DNA from: Pseudonocardia broussonetiae
Lineage (GTDB): Bacteria > Actinomycetota > Actinomycetes > Mycobacteriales > Pseudonocardiaceae
NCBI RefSeq assembly: GCF_013155125.1
Contig: NZ_CP053565.1
Location: forward strand, 1 to 58,089
Length of the DNA: 58,089 bases
Direction of reading: 5' to 3'
The notes under the pieces were generated by a model. The model ran no database searches and was not told where the DNA came from. It saw nothing but the letters and a program-made list of their open reading frames with translations. How positions within the stretch are numbered: position 1 is the stretch's first letter; each line of letters starts with the position of its first letter. Shown piece by piece: positions 27,966 to 35,899 of this stretch. The position numbers and the translations under genes are program-made.

Positions 27966-28315
27966 CAGCGCTGGAGGGGCGTGCGATTCCGTGCGATGCT
28001 CATTCGCGGCGCCCCCGATGCCATGGGATTCACCATGGAATGGTCGCTTCCCAGCGGTGGTGAATCGAGATCGACGACGACCTCGACCTCGTCGCCGACG
28101 ATGATTCCGGTGTGGCGCTGGCGGGTCTGGCCGAACGGGATGAAGAACCAGTCGCCGACCGCGGCGATCGTGGTCCGGTATCGGTAGCCGGGCAAGGTGA
28201 CCTGCACACGGACGCGGCGGCGCGGGCTCAGCCGCAGCATCACCGCCCTAGGTACCGGCAGCACCGTAGTCGGGTCGTGGTGGCGTTGCACGACGGTCCG
28301 AAACCTCACGCTCAC
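27965..28315 (-). CDS. DUF1905 domain protein
   Basis: The 116-residue product starting at GTG 28315 matches the DUF1905 barrel: VRFRTVVQRHHDPTTVLPVP, then VTLPGYRYRTTIAAVGDWFF and RQRHTGIIVGDEVEVVVDLD. The usual C-terminal YdeI/OmpD-associated helix is missing; the last 25 residues (SMVNPMASGAPRMSIARNRT) are unlike the family, so the gene may be truncated. The start overlaps the stop of the next upstream gene by 4 bp. Confidence 0.65.
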   Translation of the reverse strand: MSVRFRTVVQRHHDPTTVLPVPRAVMLRLSPRRRVRVQVTLPGYRYRTTIAAVGDWFFIPFGQTRQRHTGIIVGDEVEVVVDLDSPPLGSDHSMVNPMASGAPRMSIARNRTPLQR

Positions 28316-28533
28316 CCCCGGACCGTAGCGACCGCGTCCCGACGGTGCCGCGCCCACTCCACCGCGGGCCGCACGACGGTCGCGACCACAGCGAGCAGCG
28401 CCAGACCCGTGATCTGCGCCGACAGGGCCACCACGGCGATGGAGCGGCGGCGCACCGCCGTCCCGCTGAGCACATCGCTCATCCCATAGCCGATGCTGGC
28501 TATGACGGCCAGAACCGGTCCGATGATGACCAT
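28312..28533 (-). CDS. Truncated DMT/EamA-like transporter, first two helices
   Basis: The 73-residue product holds two membrane helices, IIGPVLAVIASIGYGMSDVL and IAVVALSAQITGLALLAVVA. This is the start of an EamA-type drug/metabolite transporter, which would need about ten helices. It stops at 28312, where the DUF1905 gene begins. It is either a remnant or a small two-helix protein. It follows the TetR gene by 5 bp on the same strand. Confidence 0.5.
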   Translation of the reverse strand: MVIIGPVLAVIASIGYGMSDVLSGTAVRRRSIAVVALSAQITGLALLAVVATVVRPAVEWARHRRDAVATVRG

Positions 28534-28538
28534 CGGCC

Positions 28539-29138
28539 CTATACGTCGCGCAGGACGGGTCGAGTGACCCCATCGAGCGCGAGTCGTAGCAGATCGCGGT
28601 CGCCGAGGGCCCCGGCGAGGAGGACACCGCCCTGGTAGGCGGCGAGCAGCGCGGCCGCGACAGCGTCCGGGTCGGCCCCGGGGGCTAGTTCCCCATGCTG
28701 CTGCGCCCGCCGCAACCCCATCGCCAGCGCGTCGCGCCAGCGGGCGAAGCCATCGGCCAGTGCGGCGCGCGCGGCGCCGTCCCGTTCGCCGAGTTCGTGC
28801 ACCAGCGACCCGATCGGGCACCGCATCACATCGTCCGCCGCGTACTGCTCGGCGGCGAGCGCGCACCACCTCCGTACGTCGGCCGCGGTGGCGATCGTGC
28901 CCAGCAGCGGCTGCTGGGCGTCGAGCACCCGCTGCACCTGCTGGGCGACGACCGCGGCGACCAGGCCGGCCTTCCCGGTGAAGTACAGGTACAGCTGCCC
29001 CCGCCCGGACCCGGACGCCGCCCCGACCTGGTCGAGCGTCGTTGCCCGGATCCCCTGCCGGGCGAACAGCACACACGCCGCGTCGAGGATGCGCTGCACA
29101 GTGGCACGGCCCTTGGCCGTGCTCGGTTCGGTCCGCAC
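28539..29138 (-). CDS. TetR family transcriptional regulator
   Basis: The 199-residue repressor has the N-terminal HTH (VQRILDAACVLFARQGIRAT, then TLDQVGAASGSGRGQLYLYF) and a helical ligand domain (AADDVMRCPIGSLVHELGER). The form is that of the TetR_C regulators of small-molecule exporters. It faces the GNAT gene across 46 bp that hold a short TGTA/TACA inverted repeat, and it leads the truncated transporter gene 5 bp downstream. Confidence 0.92.
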   Translation of the reverse strand: MRTEPSTAKGRATVQRILDAACVLFARQGIRATTLDQVGAASGSGRGQLYLYFTGKAGLVAAVVAQQVQRVLDAQQPLLGTIATAADVRRWCALAAEQYAADDVMRCPIGSLVHELGERDGAARAALADGFARWRDALAMGLRRAQQHGELAPGADPDAVAAALLAAYQGGVLLAGALGDRDLLRLALDGVTRPVLRDV

Positions 29139-29159
29139 CGCAATCCCTTCGCCCGATTC

Positions 29160-29175
29160 TGTACCTCACGATACA
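29160..29175. promoter_or_regulatory. Candidate TetR operator TGTA-N8-TACA
   Basis: TGTACCTCACGATACA is an inverted repeat with 4-bp arms midway between the divergent TetR and GNAT starts. The position is right for an operator, but the arms are short. Confidence 0.35.
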
Positions 29176-29184
29176 TTCTGCGGC

Positions 29185-29661
29185 ATGATCCGACCTGTCA
29201 CCCCCGCTGATGTGCCCGCGGTCGCCGCGCTCGCCGTCGCCTCGGAATTGTTCGACGTCGAGGACGCCGGCGTCGTCCAGGCGCTGCTGGAGGAGTTCCT
29301 CGCCCGTCAGCAGGCTGCCGGCCACCGGTGCGTCGTCGACGAGGTCGAGGACGAGCTGATCGGCGTGGCCTACTACGAGCCCGTCACCGCGACGGACCGG
29401 ACCTGGGAGCTGTTAATGATCGGGGTCCGAGCTGACCGGCACCGGCAGGGTCGCGGCAGGGTGCTGTTGGAGCACGTGGAGCACGACCTGCGTGCGCGCG
29501 GTCAACGTCTCCTGCTGGTCGAGACCTCCGCGACGGCGGCGTTCGATCGCGCCCGGGCGTTCTACCTCGCCTGTGGCTACGACCAGGAGGCGCGAGTGCG
29601 CGACTACTTCGCCGATGGCGACGACATGGTGCTGTTTCGCAAAGCCGTGGCCACATCCTGA
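29185..29661 (+). CDS. GNAT family N-acetyltransferase
   Basis: The 158-residue enzyme would transfer acetyl from acetyl-CoA to an unknown amine. It shows the acceptor region (IRPVTPADVPAVAALAVASE), the pyrophosphate-binding motif A as VRADRHRQGRGRVLLEHVEH (R-x-x-G-x-G), and motif B around ARAFYLACGYDQEARVRDYF. The ATG at 29185 starts at the family's usual MIRPVTPAD. It is divergent from a TetR gene. Confidence 0.92.
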   Translation: MIRPVTPADVPAVAALAVASELFDVEDAGVVQALLEEFLARQQAAGHRCVVDEVEDELIGVAYYEPVTATDRTWELLMIGVRADRHRQGRGRVLLEHVEHDLRARGQRLLLVETSATAAFDRARAFYLACGYDQEARVRDYFADGDDMVLFRKAVATS

Positions 29662-29802
29662 ACCATGCCGCCGCGCCACTCCGAGCCGCTGGACGGTGCG
29701 GCGGTCGGTCTCGGCCTGTACGCGCGGTTGTCGGGGTCGAGCCGGATCGGGTAGGTCCGTCCTGCGTGGTCGCCGCGAGTTCCCGGGCACCTCCTCTTTG
29801 AA

Positions 29803-30471
29803 TCAGGCGGTGATCGCGACGCTGGCGACGGTGAGGCTCAGCGCGGCGAGCCCGGCGGCGGCGCTCAGGCTGCGGGGGACTTCGCGGGCGGTACCGAAGC
29901 GGTGGTAGAGCCTGTCGAGTCGGCGGTGTACCCGCTCGCCCCAGGCCAGCCAGGCCCCGATCAGGAGCAGGCAGGGCAGGCAGTAGACCACGGCGTATCC
30001 GGCCAGGATGAGCATCCCGGCGCCGGTGGGCACCCCGGCCGATACCAGCCGTTCGATCGCGATGAAGTACGGGAATGCGTTCGGTAGGTCGGCGCCGGTG
30101 ACCACGATGCCCAGCGGTAGCGCGGTCCACCCGGACAGCCAGCCCGGTAGCGCGATCGCCTGCCTGCGGTAGGAGCGCAACCGCCGCGCCGCTGACCACA
30201 ACAGGACCACCGCGGCGATGCCGAACGCGATTCGCCGTAGCCACACCAGGCCGCCCGCTACGAGGTCGGCGGCGGCGTCGGCGGCGAGGTAGACGACCCC
30301 GCCGAGCGCCAGCACGGTGAGATAGGCGCCGATGACGAACAGGCAGGCGGTGGCGACCGGCCGCGTGCCGGGCAGGAGCAGGATCAGCGTCACCGCCACG
30401 ATGGTCGCGGGGTTGAACGCGTCGAGGAACGCGAGCCCGGCCACCGCGCCCAGCAGACCTGGCGTGATCAC
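29803..30471 (-). CDS. GAP family (LysE-superfamily) membrane protein
   Basis: The 222-residue protein has about six membrane helices and opens with GLAFLDAFNPATIVAVTLIL, the conserved N-P start of the GAP/Sap and LysE-related families. LPLGIVVTGADLPNAFPYFI and LAGYAVVYCLPCLLLIGAWL are further matches. Members are linked to lipid transport in mycobacteria or to export of small solutes. Its start overlaps the stop of the TetR gene upstream by 4 bp, so both are controlled by the operator at 30982-31021. Confidence 0.8.
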   Translation of the reverse strand: MITPGLLGAVAGLAFLDAFNPATIVAVTLILLLPGTRPVATACLFVIGAYLTVLALGGVVYLAADAAADLVAGGLVWLRRIAFGIAAVVLLWSAARRLRSYRRQAIALPGWLSGWTALPLGIVVTGADLPNAFPYFIAIERLVSAGVPTGAGMLILAGYAVVYCLPCLLLIGAWLAWGERVHRRLDRLYHRFGTAREVPRSLSAAAGLAALSLTVASVAITA

Positions 30472-30974
30472 CGGCCCGCCAGCAGGTATCCGACCAGCGC
30501 GTCGACCCGGGCACGGTTGGGTGGGTCACCGGCCAACGTCTCCAGGAACAGCCCGTCGCCCACCAGCCGGACCAGATCACCCCGCACCGGGTCACCGATC
30601 TCGGTCGTGATCATGGCCTGCCAGCGGGCCACGGCTTGTGCGACCTCGGGTGGCAGGTCGATCCCGCTCGCGGTGACCCGCACCAGCGACAGCAGCGCGC
30701 GGGCGGCGACGAGCTCGGGTCCGTCGACAGCGGAGAGCCGCAGCCACGTCTCGGCCGCGGAACCTTGCGCGGCGGCAGCTGTCATCGCCGCGTCGATCTC
30801 GGCGAGCGCCCGGTGCACCAGCCCGTGGGCGAGCGCGCGACGGTCCCGGAAGTGATGGAGCAACCCGCCCTTGCTCACCCCCGCCGCCGCGGCCACCGCG
30901 TCGAGCGAGGGAACCGGATCACCGCCAAGAATCAATTCCTGTAGCGCGTCGAGGACACGCTCACGAACACTCAC
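30468..30974 (-). CDS. TetR family transcriptional regulator
   Basis: The 168-residue product from GTG 30974 has the HTH RERVLDALQELILGGDPVPS, LDAVAAAAGVSKGGLLHHFR and a TetR_C-type ligand domain (LSAVDGPELVAARALLSLVR). A perfect 18-bp inverted repeat lies 8 bp upstream, almost certainly its operator. It overlaps the GAP-family gene, which makes a two-gene autoregulated operon. Confidence 0.9.
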   Translation of the reverse strand: MSVRERVLDALQELILGGDPVPSLDAVAAAAGVSKGGLLHHFRDRRALAHGLVHRALAEIDAAMTAAAAQGSAAETWLRLSAVDGPELVAARALLSLVRVTASGIDLPPEVAQAVARWQAMITTEIGDPVRGDLVRLVGDGLFLETLAGDPPNRARVDALVGYLLAGR

Positions 30975-30981
30975 CCGAAGA

Positions 30982-31021
30982 GCATACCGTCTGGACGGTC
31001 CGAACCGTCCAGACGGTATGC
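30982..31021. promoter_or_regulatory. Double palindromic TetR operator
   Basis: GCATACCGTCTGGACGGT (30982-30999) is repeated in perfect inverted form at 31004-31021 around CCGA. Each arm contains its own palindrome, ACCGTC-TG-GACGGT and ACCGTC-CA-GACGGT, so two repressor sites lie 18 bp apart. The position directly before the TetR start supports autoregulation. Confidence 0.8.
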
Positions 31022-31083
31022 AATTTTTACGGCTGACCCTGCGCCCGAGCCGGCTATGGCCGCCGGTAACGATCAGGCCCGGT

Positions 31084-31871
31084 TCACACGGCGAGATCGC
31101 GGCGGCGGTACACCAGGACACCCAACCCAGCCAGGAGCACGGCCACGGTGCACATTCCGGTGGCGCCGGCCCAGTCCGGTGTGGTCTGTGGGACCGCGGC
31201 CAGGTGCGCGAACGGGGAGAGCTGCACGACCCAGTCCGGGGCGCCGGTGCTCTGGGCGAGGACCAGCAGCAGGAACCCGCCCGCGCCCGGTAGTGCGCCG
31301 ATGGCCAGCACCGTGCGCGGGGCCCAGCCGAGCGCGAGCATCGCGGCCCCGATGCTCAGCAGCGCGATGGGGGCGCTGTTGAGCGCCCCGGCAAGGGCGG
31401 CGCCGAGCCCGAGCGGTGCGCCGACCGTCGAGGCGCCGGCCCACGCAGCCACACCGGCCATGCACAGCAGGGCCACCGTGCCGGCGGCGGTCGCGGCGAG
31501 GTCGGTGCCGGCGAGGCGGGCCCGGGAGATCGGCTGCGCTAACAGCAGGACCGCGCGGCGGCTGGTCTCCTCGGCCGCGGTCGCGGAGATCCGGGCGGCG
31601 CCGTAGAGCCCGGCGGGGATGGCGAGCAGGCTGAACATGGCCGCGGCGAACCCGGTGACCGAGCCCAGCCCGGCGAATCCGGCGGCGGCGGCCAGTTCGG
31701 CGAACCGGGCGTTGTCGGTGAGGAAGTCGGTGATCGACACTGTGAGTGTGCCGATGAGCAGGTAGTAGGCGCCCACCCCGATCCCCCACCCGGTGAGCGG
31801 GCCGATCGCGCGGAGAACCGCGACGGAAGGGGTGGCAGGGGTGGTGTGCGGGGCAAGGCGCCGGTGCTCAT
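31084..31871 (-). pseudogene. ABC-2 type permease with frameshifted N-terminus
   Basis: From about 31813 downward the frame encodes an ABC permease with about six helices: RAIGPLTGWGIGVGAYYLLI, SLLAIPAGLYGAARISATAA, QPISRARLAGTDLAATAAGT, and an end VAVLLAGLGVLVYRRRDLAV. The expected start (ATG 31871, MSTGALPRTP) directly after the ATPase stop is in another frame, so a 1-base shift near 31820 is likely. A shorter product from a GTG near 31779 is possible. The partner ATPase is also broken. Confidence 0.6.
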
Positions 31872-32700
31872 CACGGGGTCTCGCCGTAGTAGTCGAGGAA
31901 GATCTCCTCCAAGGTGGGTTCGCGCATGCTGATCGCGGTCACCTCGGCGGCGGCCAGTGCGCGCAGCGCCGCGGCGGGCGGCCCGGTCAGTGAGAACCGC
32001 ACCCGGGAGCCGTCCAGCTCCTCGACGCCGGACACCCCAGGCACACCGCTCAGGTCCGGCACCGGCTCGCCGAAGGTGGCCTCCACGTCCATGCGGCGCA
32101 GGCGGCGGAGCTCGACGATCCGGGCCACCTCGACCAGACGGCCCGCGCGCAGGATCGCGACCCGGTCACACACCGCCTCGACCTCGGCGAGCTGGTGCGA
32201 GCTCAGGAACACCGTCTGACCCCGATCACGCGCCTCGAGCACGCAGCGCCGGAACTCGCGTTCCATCAGCGGGTCCAGGCCGCTGGTCGGTTCGTCGAGC
32301 ACCAGCAGCGGGGCGCGGGTGGCGAACGCCGCGATCAGCGCGACCTTCTGTCGGTTGCCGGTCGAGTAGGTCTTGCCCGGCTTGTGCAGGTCCAGCTCGA
32401 ATCGTTCGACCAGCTCCTCGCGGTAGGCCAGGTCCACACCGGGTCCGACCCGGGCGAGCAGTTCAAGGATCTCCGCGCCGGTCAACGCCGGCCACAACGC
32501 CACGTCCGCGGGCACGTAGGCGAGCTACTTGTGCGCCTCGCGCACCTCGGCGGCGGGCACCCCGAACAGCCGGGCGGTGCCCGCGGTGGGTCGGATCAGG
32601 CCGAGCAGCAGGCGGATCGTGGTGGACTTCCCGGCGCCGTTGGGCCCTAGGAATCGGTCACGCCACCCGACCTTCTCCAACCGGGCCTTCTCCGGAGTGG
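31871..32700 (-). pseudogene. ABC transporter ATPase interrupted by an amber codon
   Basis: The N-terminal part contains Walker A ([20 protein letters not shown]) and reaches [11 protein letters not shown], then TAG at 32525-32527. The frame continues at once with LAYVPADVALWPALTG, a degenerate signature KTYSTGNRQKVALIAA, Walker B LLVLDEPTSGLDPLM and the H-loop LSSHQLAEVEAVC. Without the stop it would be a normal ABC-2 exporter ATPase. From GTG 32515 only 214 residues without Walker A could be made. The region upstream of Walker A also looks shortened. Confidence 0.75.
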
Positions 32701-32752
32701 GCAAGGGGGCGCGGGACCGCGAGGGACGCGGTGGCCATGTCGACCTCCCCCG

Positions 32753-33160
32753 TCACCGACAACAGCTTGTCGGCGTGTCGCGGCGGACGTGTCGGCGGAT
32801 GCGTTGCGGGCTGCTGCGGGGGATGCGGTCGATCTCGCAGCGGGCTTCCAGATCGACCTTGGTGAAGGTGCAGTAGTTACGGGTCCGGCCGCCGGGGAAC
32901 AGCGGGTGGGTGGCGTAGCGCCGTTGGGCGGCGTCGATGACGTCGCGCAGGGCGATCGTGCCGTCCGCGTCGGCGTGTTCGTCGATCATGTCGAGGATGT
33001 GGGCGCGCATGAGCTCGTACTGCTGCGCGTCCATGGTCCAGCCGTCGAGGCCGTCGGGGCGGGTCGCGTTGAAGATCTGCACGCGGCCCCGCTCGCGGGC
33101 GAGGGCGTCGGCGTGCCAGGCCTGCTCGGGGACGGGGCCGCTGTGCGGGTCGCGCTCCAT
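32753..33160 (-). CDS. Hypothetical protein (DUF6958-like)
   Basis: The 135-residue soluble protein contains VQIFNATRPDGLDGWTMDAQ, QYELMRAHILDMIDEHADAD and GRTRNYCTFTKVDLEARCEI. This pattern occurs in a widespread family of small proteins of unknown function that I match to DUF6958 from memory. It is complete in length. It is followed on the minus strand by decayed ABC genes and preceded by a truncated SRPBCC gene. Confidence 0.6.
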   Translation of the reverse strand: MERDPHSGPVPEQAWHADALARERGRVQIFNATRPDGLDGWTMDAQQYELMRAHILDMIDEHADADGTIALRDVIDAAQRRYATHPLFPGGRTRNYCTFTKVDLEARCEIDRIPRSSPQRIRRHVRRDTPTSCCR

Positions 33161-33165
33161 CGGGG

Positions 33166-33515
33166 TCAGCTGGTCTGCGCCGGTGCGTTCTCGACGTGGG
33201 CCTTGAGCAGTTCGAGGTCCTTCACGTGTAGGCGGCGGACCCGGCGTCCGAGCAGGAGTTCGGCGAGCTGGCGGGCGCCGGGTGGGAGCGGGGCGGTGGC
33301 CCGGAAGTCCAGGTGGACGCGGGTGCGGGTGTCGTCGAGGGCCTCGAGGCGGAAGTCGACCTCGGGGGTCATCTCCCGTCCGCGCGGGCCCTTGTTGCGC
33401 AGCCGGTAATCGATGCGGTCGGTCTCGATGCGGGTGAGGCGTTGGCGGCCCTGCTCGACCCCGGTGCGGTTGCGGAACACGATCGCGGATCCGATCGAGC
33501 GGCCGTCGCCGAGCT
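33166..33515 (-). pseudogene. SRPBCC family protein, N-terminus missing
   Basis: The C-terminal 110 residues of an SRPBCC (START-like, polyketide-cyclase-like) protein are readable: IGSAIVFRNRTGVEQGRQRL, then RIDYRLRNKGPRGREMTPEV and LDFRATAPLPPGARQLAELL. Before about 33515 the frame becomes antisense to another gene piece on the plus strand, so the 5' part was lost at that junction. Confidence 0.55.
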
Positions 33516-33705
33516 GCAGCCGGCGACCTGGCAAGCGTTCGCCAACGTGTACCGCCCGCTCGGCGAGCACGTATGGGCCGCCACTGCCAATCTTACCGAG
33601 CGCGATCGCCGAGCGGTGGTGGCGGCGATGGACATCATGACCCGCGCATTCGACGACGTGCGCACCCGGTTGGCTGCCGAAGCCTCGGCCCAACCCGGCC
33701 GCTGA
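33516..33705 (+). pseudogene. C-terminal fragment of a regulator (MarR-like)
   Basis: About 63 residues (LQPATWQAFANVYRPLGEHV, then LTERDRRAVVAAMDIMTRAF and RTRLAAEASAQPGR) resemble the dimerisation end of a MarR-type regulator. The N-terminal HTH is missing. It meets the truncated SRPBCC gene head to head at about 33515, so both lost their 5' ends at one junction. Confidence 0.4.
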
Positions 33706-33815
33706 GCGATCGACGCGTCCGACACCGGCACCAGCAACGTCTCCGACGCCTCGACGTGGGCGATCGAGCACACGAAACCGGTTGTGTCAACAGTGTCTGA
33801 TGTGTAGCCCAGGGG

Positions 33816-34283
33816 TCACTGCCTGTCTGGTGTTCCTGGACCGCCGCGCTCGACGGCGAGCGCGGCGAAGCGGTCCAGCAGGGTGGCGAGGGAGTGCACG
33901 TCGGCGTCGTCCCAGCCGGTGAGAATCCCGGCCAGCCAGCTGGTGCGAAAGGCCACCGCTCGTTCGCGCAGTTCGCGACCTGATGGGGTGAGCGCAAGGG
34001 CGGTGCGGCGGGAGTCGTGCGCTGATGGGGTGCGCTCCACGAGTCCGCTGCGCGCGGCGCGGTCGACCAGTCGGCTGGCCGTGGAGTGCTCCACGTCGGC
34101 GAACCGGGCCACCTCACCCACCGACACCTCCTGCCCGGCGTCCGCCCCGCGCGCGCAGGCCTCGACCACCAGCACGCTGGACATCTCGACCGGTGTCGCA
34201 TCGCCGACGCGGCGGGGGGCGGCGCTCCACAGTCGGCGGAGTCGGACCAGCGCGTCGTCGATGACGCGCAGCTCGGCGGACAT
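33816..34283 (-). CDS. MarR family transcriptional regulator
   Basis: The 155-residue product from ATG 34283 has the winged helix: VSVGEVARFADVEHSTASRL, VDRAARSGLVERTPSAHDSR and the wing RRTALALTPSGRELRERAVA. Two palindromes TGTA-N3-TACA lie 4-30 bp upstream of the start, over the divergent promoter, and are very likely its operator. The longer frame back to 34406 runs through that operator and is not coding. Confidence 0.9.
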   Translation of the reverse strand: MSAELRVIDDALVRLRRLWSAAPRRVGDATPVEMSSVLVVEACARGADAGQEVSVGEVARFADVEHSTASRLVDRAARSGLVERTPSAHDSRRTALALTPSGRELRERAVAFRTSWLAGILTGWDDADVHSLATLLDRFAALAVERGGPGTPDRQ

Positions 34284-34286
34284 GTA

Positions 34287-34313
34287 TGTATCGTACAGAG
34301 TATGTACGGTACA
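34287..34313. promoter_or_regulatory. Pair of palindromes, likely MarR operator
   Basis: TGTATCGTACA (34287-34297) and TGTACGGTACA (34303-34313) are 11-bp palindromes 16 bp apart, between the MarR start and a divergent oxidoreductase start. Confidence 0.6.
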
Positions 34314-34331
34314 GGTGCCGAGGAGGTCGTC

Positions 34332-34468
34332 GTGCGGGTCGGGGTCCTGGGTGGGACGGGTCGGACCGGTCGGCTGGTCGTCGCGGAGTTCGTGCGGCGC
34401 GGTCACGAGGTGGCGGCCCTGGCCCGTGATCCGGCGACCGCAGGTCTGGGACCGGGTGTGCGACCGGG
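34332..34468 (+). pseudogene. NAD(P)-binding oxidoreductase, N-terminal fragment
   Basis: The frame (from GTG 34332 or ATG 34302) begins with a Rossmann dinucleotide-binding motif, VGVLGGTGRTGRLVVAEFVR, then RGHEVAALARDPATAG, as in NmrA/SDR-like NAD(P)H-binding proteins. After about 45 residues the frame loses protein character, and another gene piece starts in a different frame. It was probably the divergent target of the MarR regulator. Confidence 0.55.
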
Positions 34469-34798
34469 CGCACCATCCGGGGCTACTGCCAGCGCTGGTT
34501 CAGCTACCTCGACCCGGCCAGACGTCGGTACTTCGCGTTCGAGATGAGCTGTCCGGCACCGGCCGGGCTCAGCGGCAGCGTCGTGGCCTACACCCACCGG
34601 CCCGACGTCGCCGTCGCGGTCGTGACCGCCAACCACGACTCCTACATCCTGCTCGACCGCGTCGAGGAAATCGAGCGCGACGGCAGCGTGTCCCGGGACA
34701 GCACCAGCCGCGTCATCTCCTACGGCATCGCCGCGAGCCTCAGCAACACCGAGAACTGGCTCGACGAACACCTCGCATCGCTGCCGGCCCCGAACTGA
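34469..34798 (+). pseudogene. C-terminal piece of an unknown gene
   Basis: The frame reads RTIRGYCQRWFSYLDPARRR, then YFAFEMSCPAPAGLSGSVVA and NHDSYILLDRVEEIERDGSV, and ends LASLPAPN at 34798. It has no start of its own before ATG 34544, which would give 84 residues. It is fused in sequence to the oxidoreductase fragment. The family is not recognised. Confidence 0.4.
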
Positions 34799-34841
34799 CC
34801 AGTGGCCCCGAGCGCATGCTCCGCAGGTGAACCACCGCTGG

Positions 34842-35081
34842 TCACGGGCGCACGCGGTGTCGCGCAGCACACGGTTCGTCGTGGCCGCACGGGGAGAGGA
34901 TCCGCGAACGGCCACCGGCCGCGGGACGGTCACCGCAGGTTCGCTTGCCAACAGCCCGATCAACCGGCAGCACGAGCCCGAACACCGTGCCGCCCGAGCT
35001 GGCCAGGCACCGCAGGGTGCCGCGGTGGGCGTGGGCGAGGCCGCGGGCGATGGACAGTCCCAGTCCGGCGCCGCCGCTCAC
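34842..35081 (-). pseudogene. Sensor histidine kinase, C-terminal ATPase fragment
   Basis: SGGAGLGLSIARGLAHAHRG, then TLRCLASSGGTVFGLVLPVD, is the G2-box end of a HATPase_c domain. The rest of the kinase is absent; the tail after residue 50 is low-complexity. The frame overlaps the neighbouring gene by 4 bp, which is probably a coincidence of the junction. Confidence 0.55.
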
Positions 35082-35281
35082 GACGGATGGGCCCCGGTCA
35101 GCAAGGCACTCGCAGTGAGGTCGTCCGCACGTCCCGGATCGGCGACGATCTGCACCACTGCATGCCCACGGTCACGGTGCAGGGTCCAGCTCAGGAACGG
35201 GCAAGCCCGCCGCTCGGCGACCAACAGCGCACCCAGCTCCGCTATGACCCCCGGCCCCTCCCGATAGCGGATCTCCACCAC
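35078..35281 (-). CDS. Small protein resembling mercury-operon hypothetical proteins
   Basis: The 67-residue product from GTG 35281 contains GVIAELGALLVAERRACPFL followed by SWTLHRDRGHAVVQIVADPG. I recall this pattern from the C-terminal part of small proteins found beside actinobacterial mer genes (LLVAE-x-x-CCPF). The first half expected in those proteins is missing, so it is probably a fragment. Confidence 0.4.
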   Translation of the reverse strand: MVEIRYREGPGVIAELGALLVAERRACPFLSWTLHRDRGHAVVQIVADPGRADDLTASALLTGAHPS

Positions 35282-35368
35282 CGGGCCGCGCCGAGGGGAC
35301 CGTCGCCGACACCGCCTGGGGAGGCCGTGCGCATCCCGGGTACGGCGTGGTCCCGGTCTGGCTGGTGC

Positions 35369-35572
35369 TCACCTGCGGTACCCGCGCAGCCGCCGTCTCC
35401 GCGTCGCCAGCGCCGCACCCAGCACCCCGAGCGCCGCACCCACCGCCAGCGCCCCGGCCAGCTCCACCGGTGCCGCCTGCACCACGCACCACCCCGCACC
35501 CAGCAGCGCCACCACCGCACCGCTCCAGCACGCCGTCACCGTATCCGGCGCCGAACCCCTCGTGGTCATCAT
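35369..35572 (-). CDS. Small two-helix membrane protein
   Basis: The 67-residue product has two hydrophobic segments, TACWSGAVVALLGAGWCVVQ and ELAGALAVGAALGVLGAALA, and a basic tail RRRRLRGYRR. Size and layout recall the small membrane protein in the mercury cassette at 55492-55833, though the Cys-Cys pair is absent. The function is unknown. Confidence 0.45.
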   Translation of the reverse strand: MMTTRGSAPDTVTACWSGAVVALLGAGWCVVQAAPVELAGALAVGAALGVLGAALATRRRRLRGYRR

Positions 35573-35587
35573 CGCCCCCCGGCCCGG

Positions 35588-35881
35588 TCACCGGGCGTCG
35601 GTGACGTCGAGCAGGCGTTGACGGGCCAGGCGCTCCACCAACTCGGGCAGCGCACCCACCGGGACCCCCCGCAGATCCATGCAGCAGTCGAGCACCACCC
35701 GGCTGACCGTGCAGGGATCCGCTCGAGCCCCGAACTCGACCACCAGACGTTCGGTGACTCCGCCCATCGAATCCGTCTGACCGGCGTCCTGCGGGCGCAG
35801 CAGCCCGACGACGGGGCCCTGCTCCCTGATGTGCATCGAGTCCGGCCCGGACCGCACCGCCCCGACCCTGCTGCCCGTCAT
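35588..35881 (-). CDS. Three-helix bundle dimerisation domain protein (DUF3562-like)
   Basis: The 97-residue product ends with ERLVVEFGARADPCTVSRVV, then LDCCMDLRGVPVGALPELVE and RLARQRLLDV. That pattern fits the small actinobacterial three-helix bundle domain (EF-x-x-R-x-DP-x-TV-x-R-V). The first 40 residues are not conserved in my memory and the true start may lie inside. The function is unknown. Confidence 0.5.
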   Translation of the reverse strand: MTGSRVGAVRSGPDSMHIREQGPVVGLLRPQDAGQTDSMGGVTERLVVEFGARADPCTVSRVVLDCCMDLRGVPVGALPELVERLARQRLLDVTDAR

Positions 35882-35899
35882 GACTTTCCCTCAGACGCG

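Noticed and set aside
30982..31029. The 18-bp inverted repeat followed by AATTTTT considered as a terminator
   Set aside because: No plus-strand gene ends there; nested 14-bp palindromes next to a TetR start fit an operator better.
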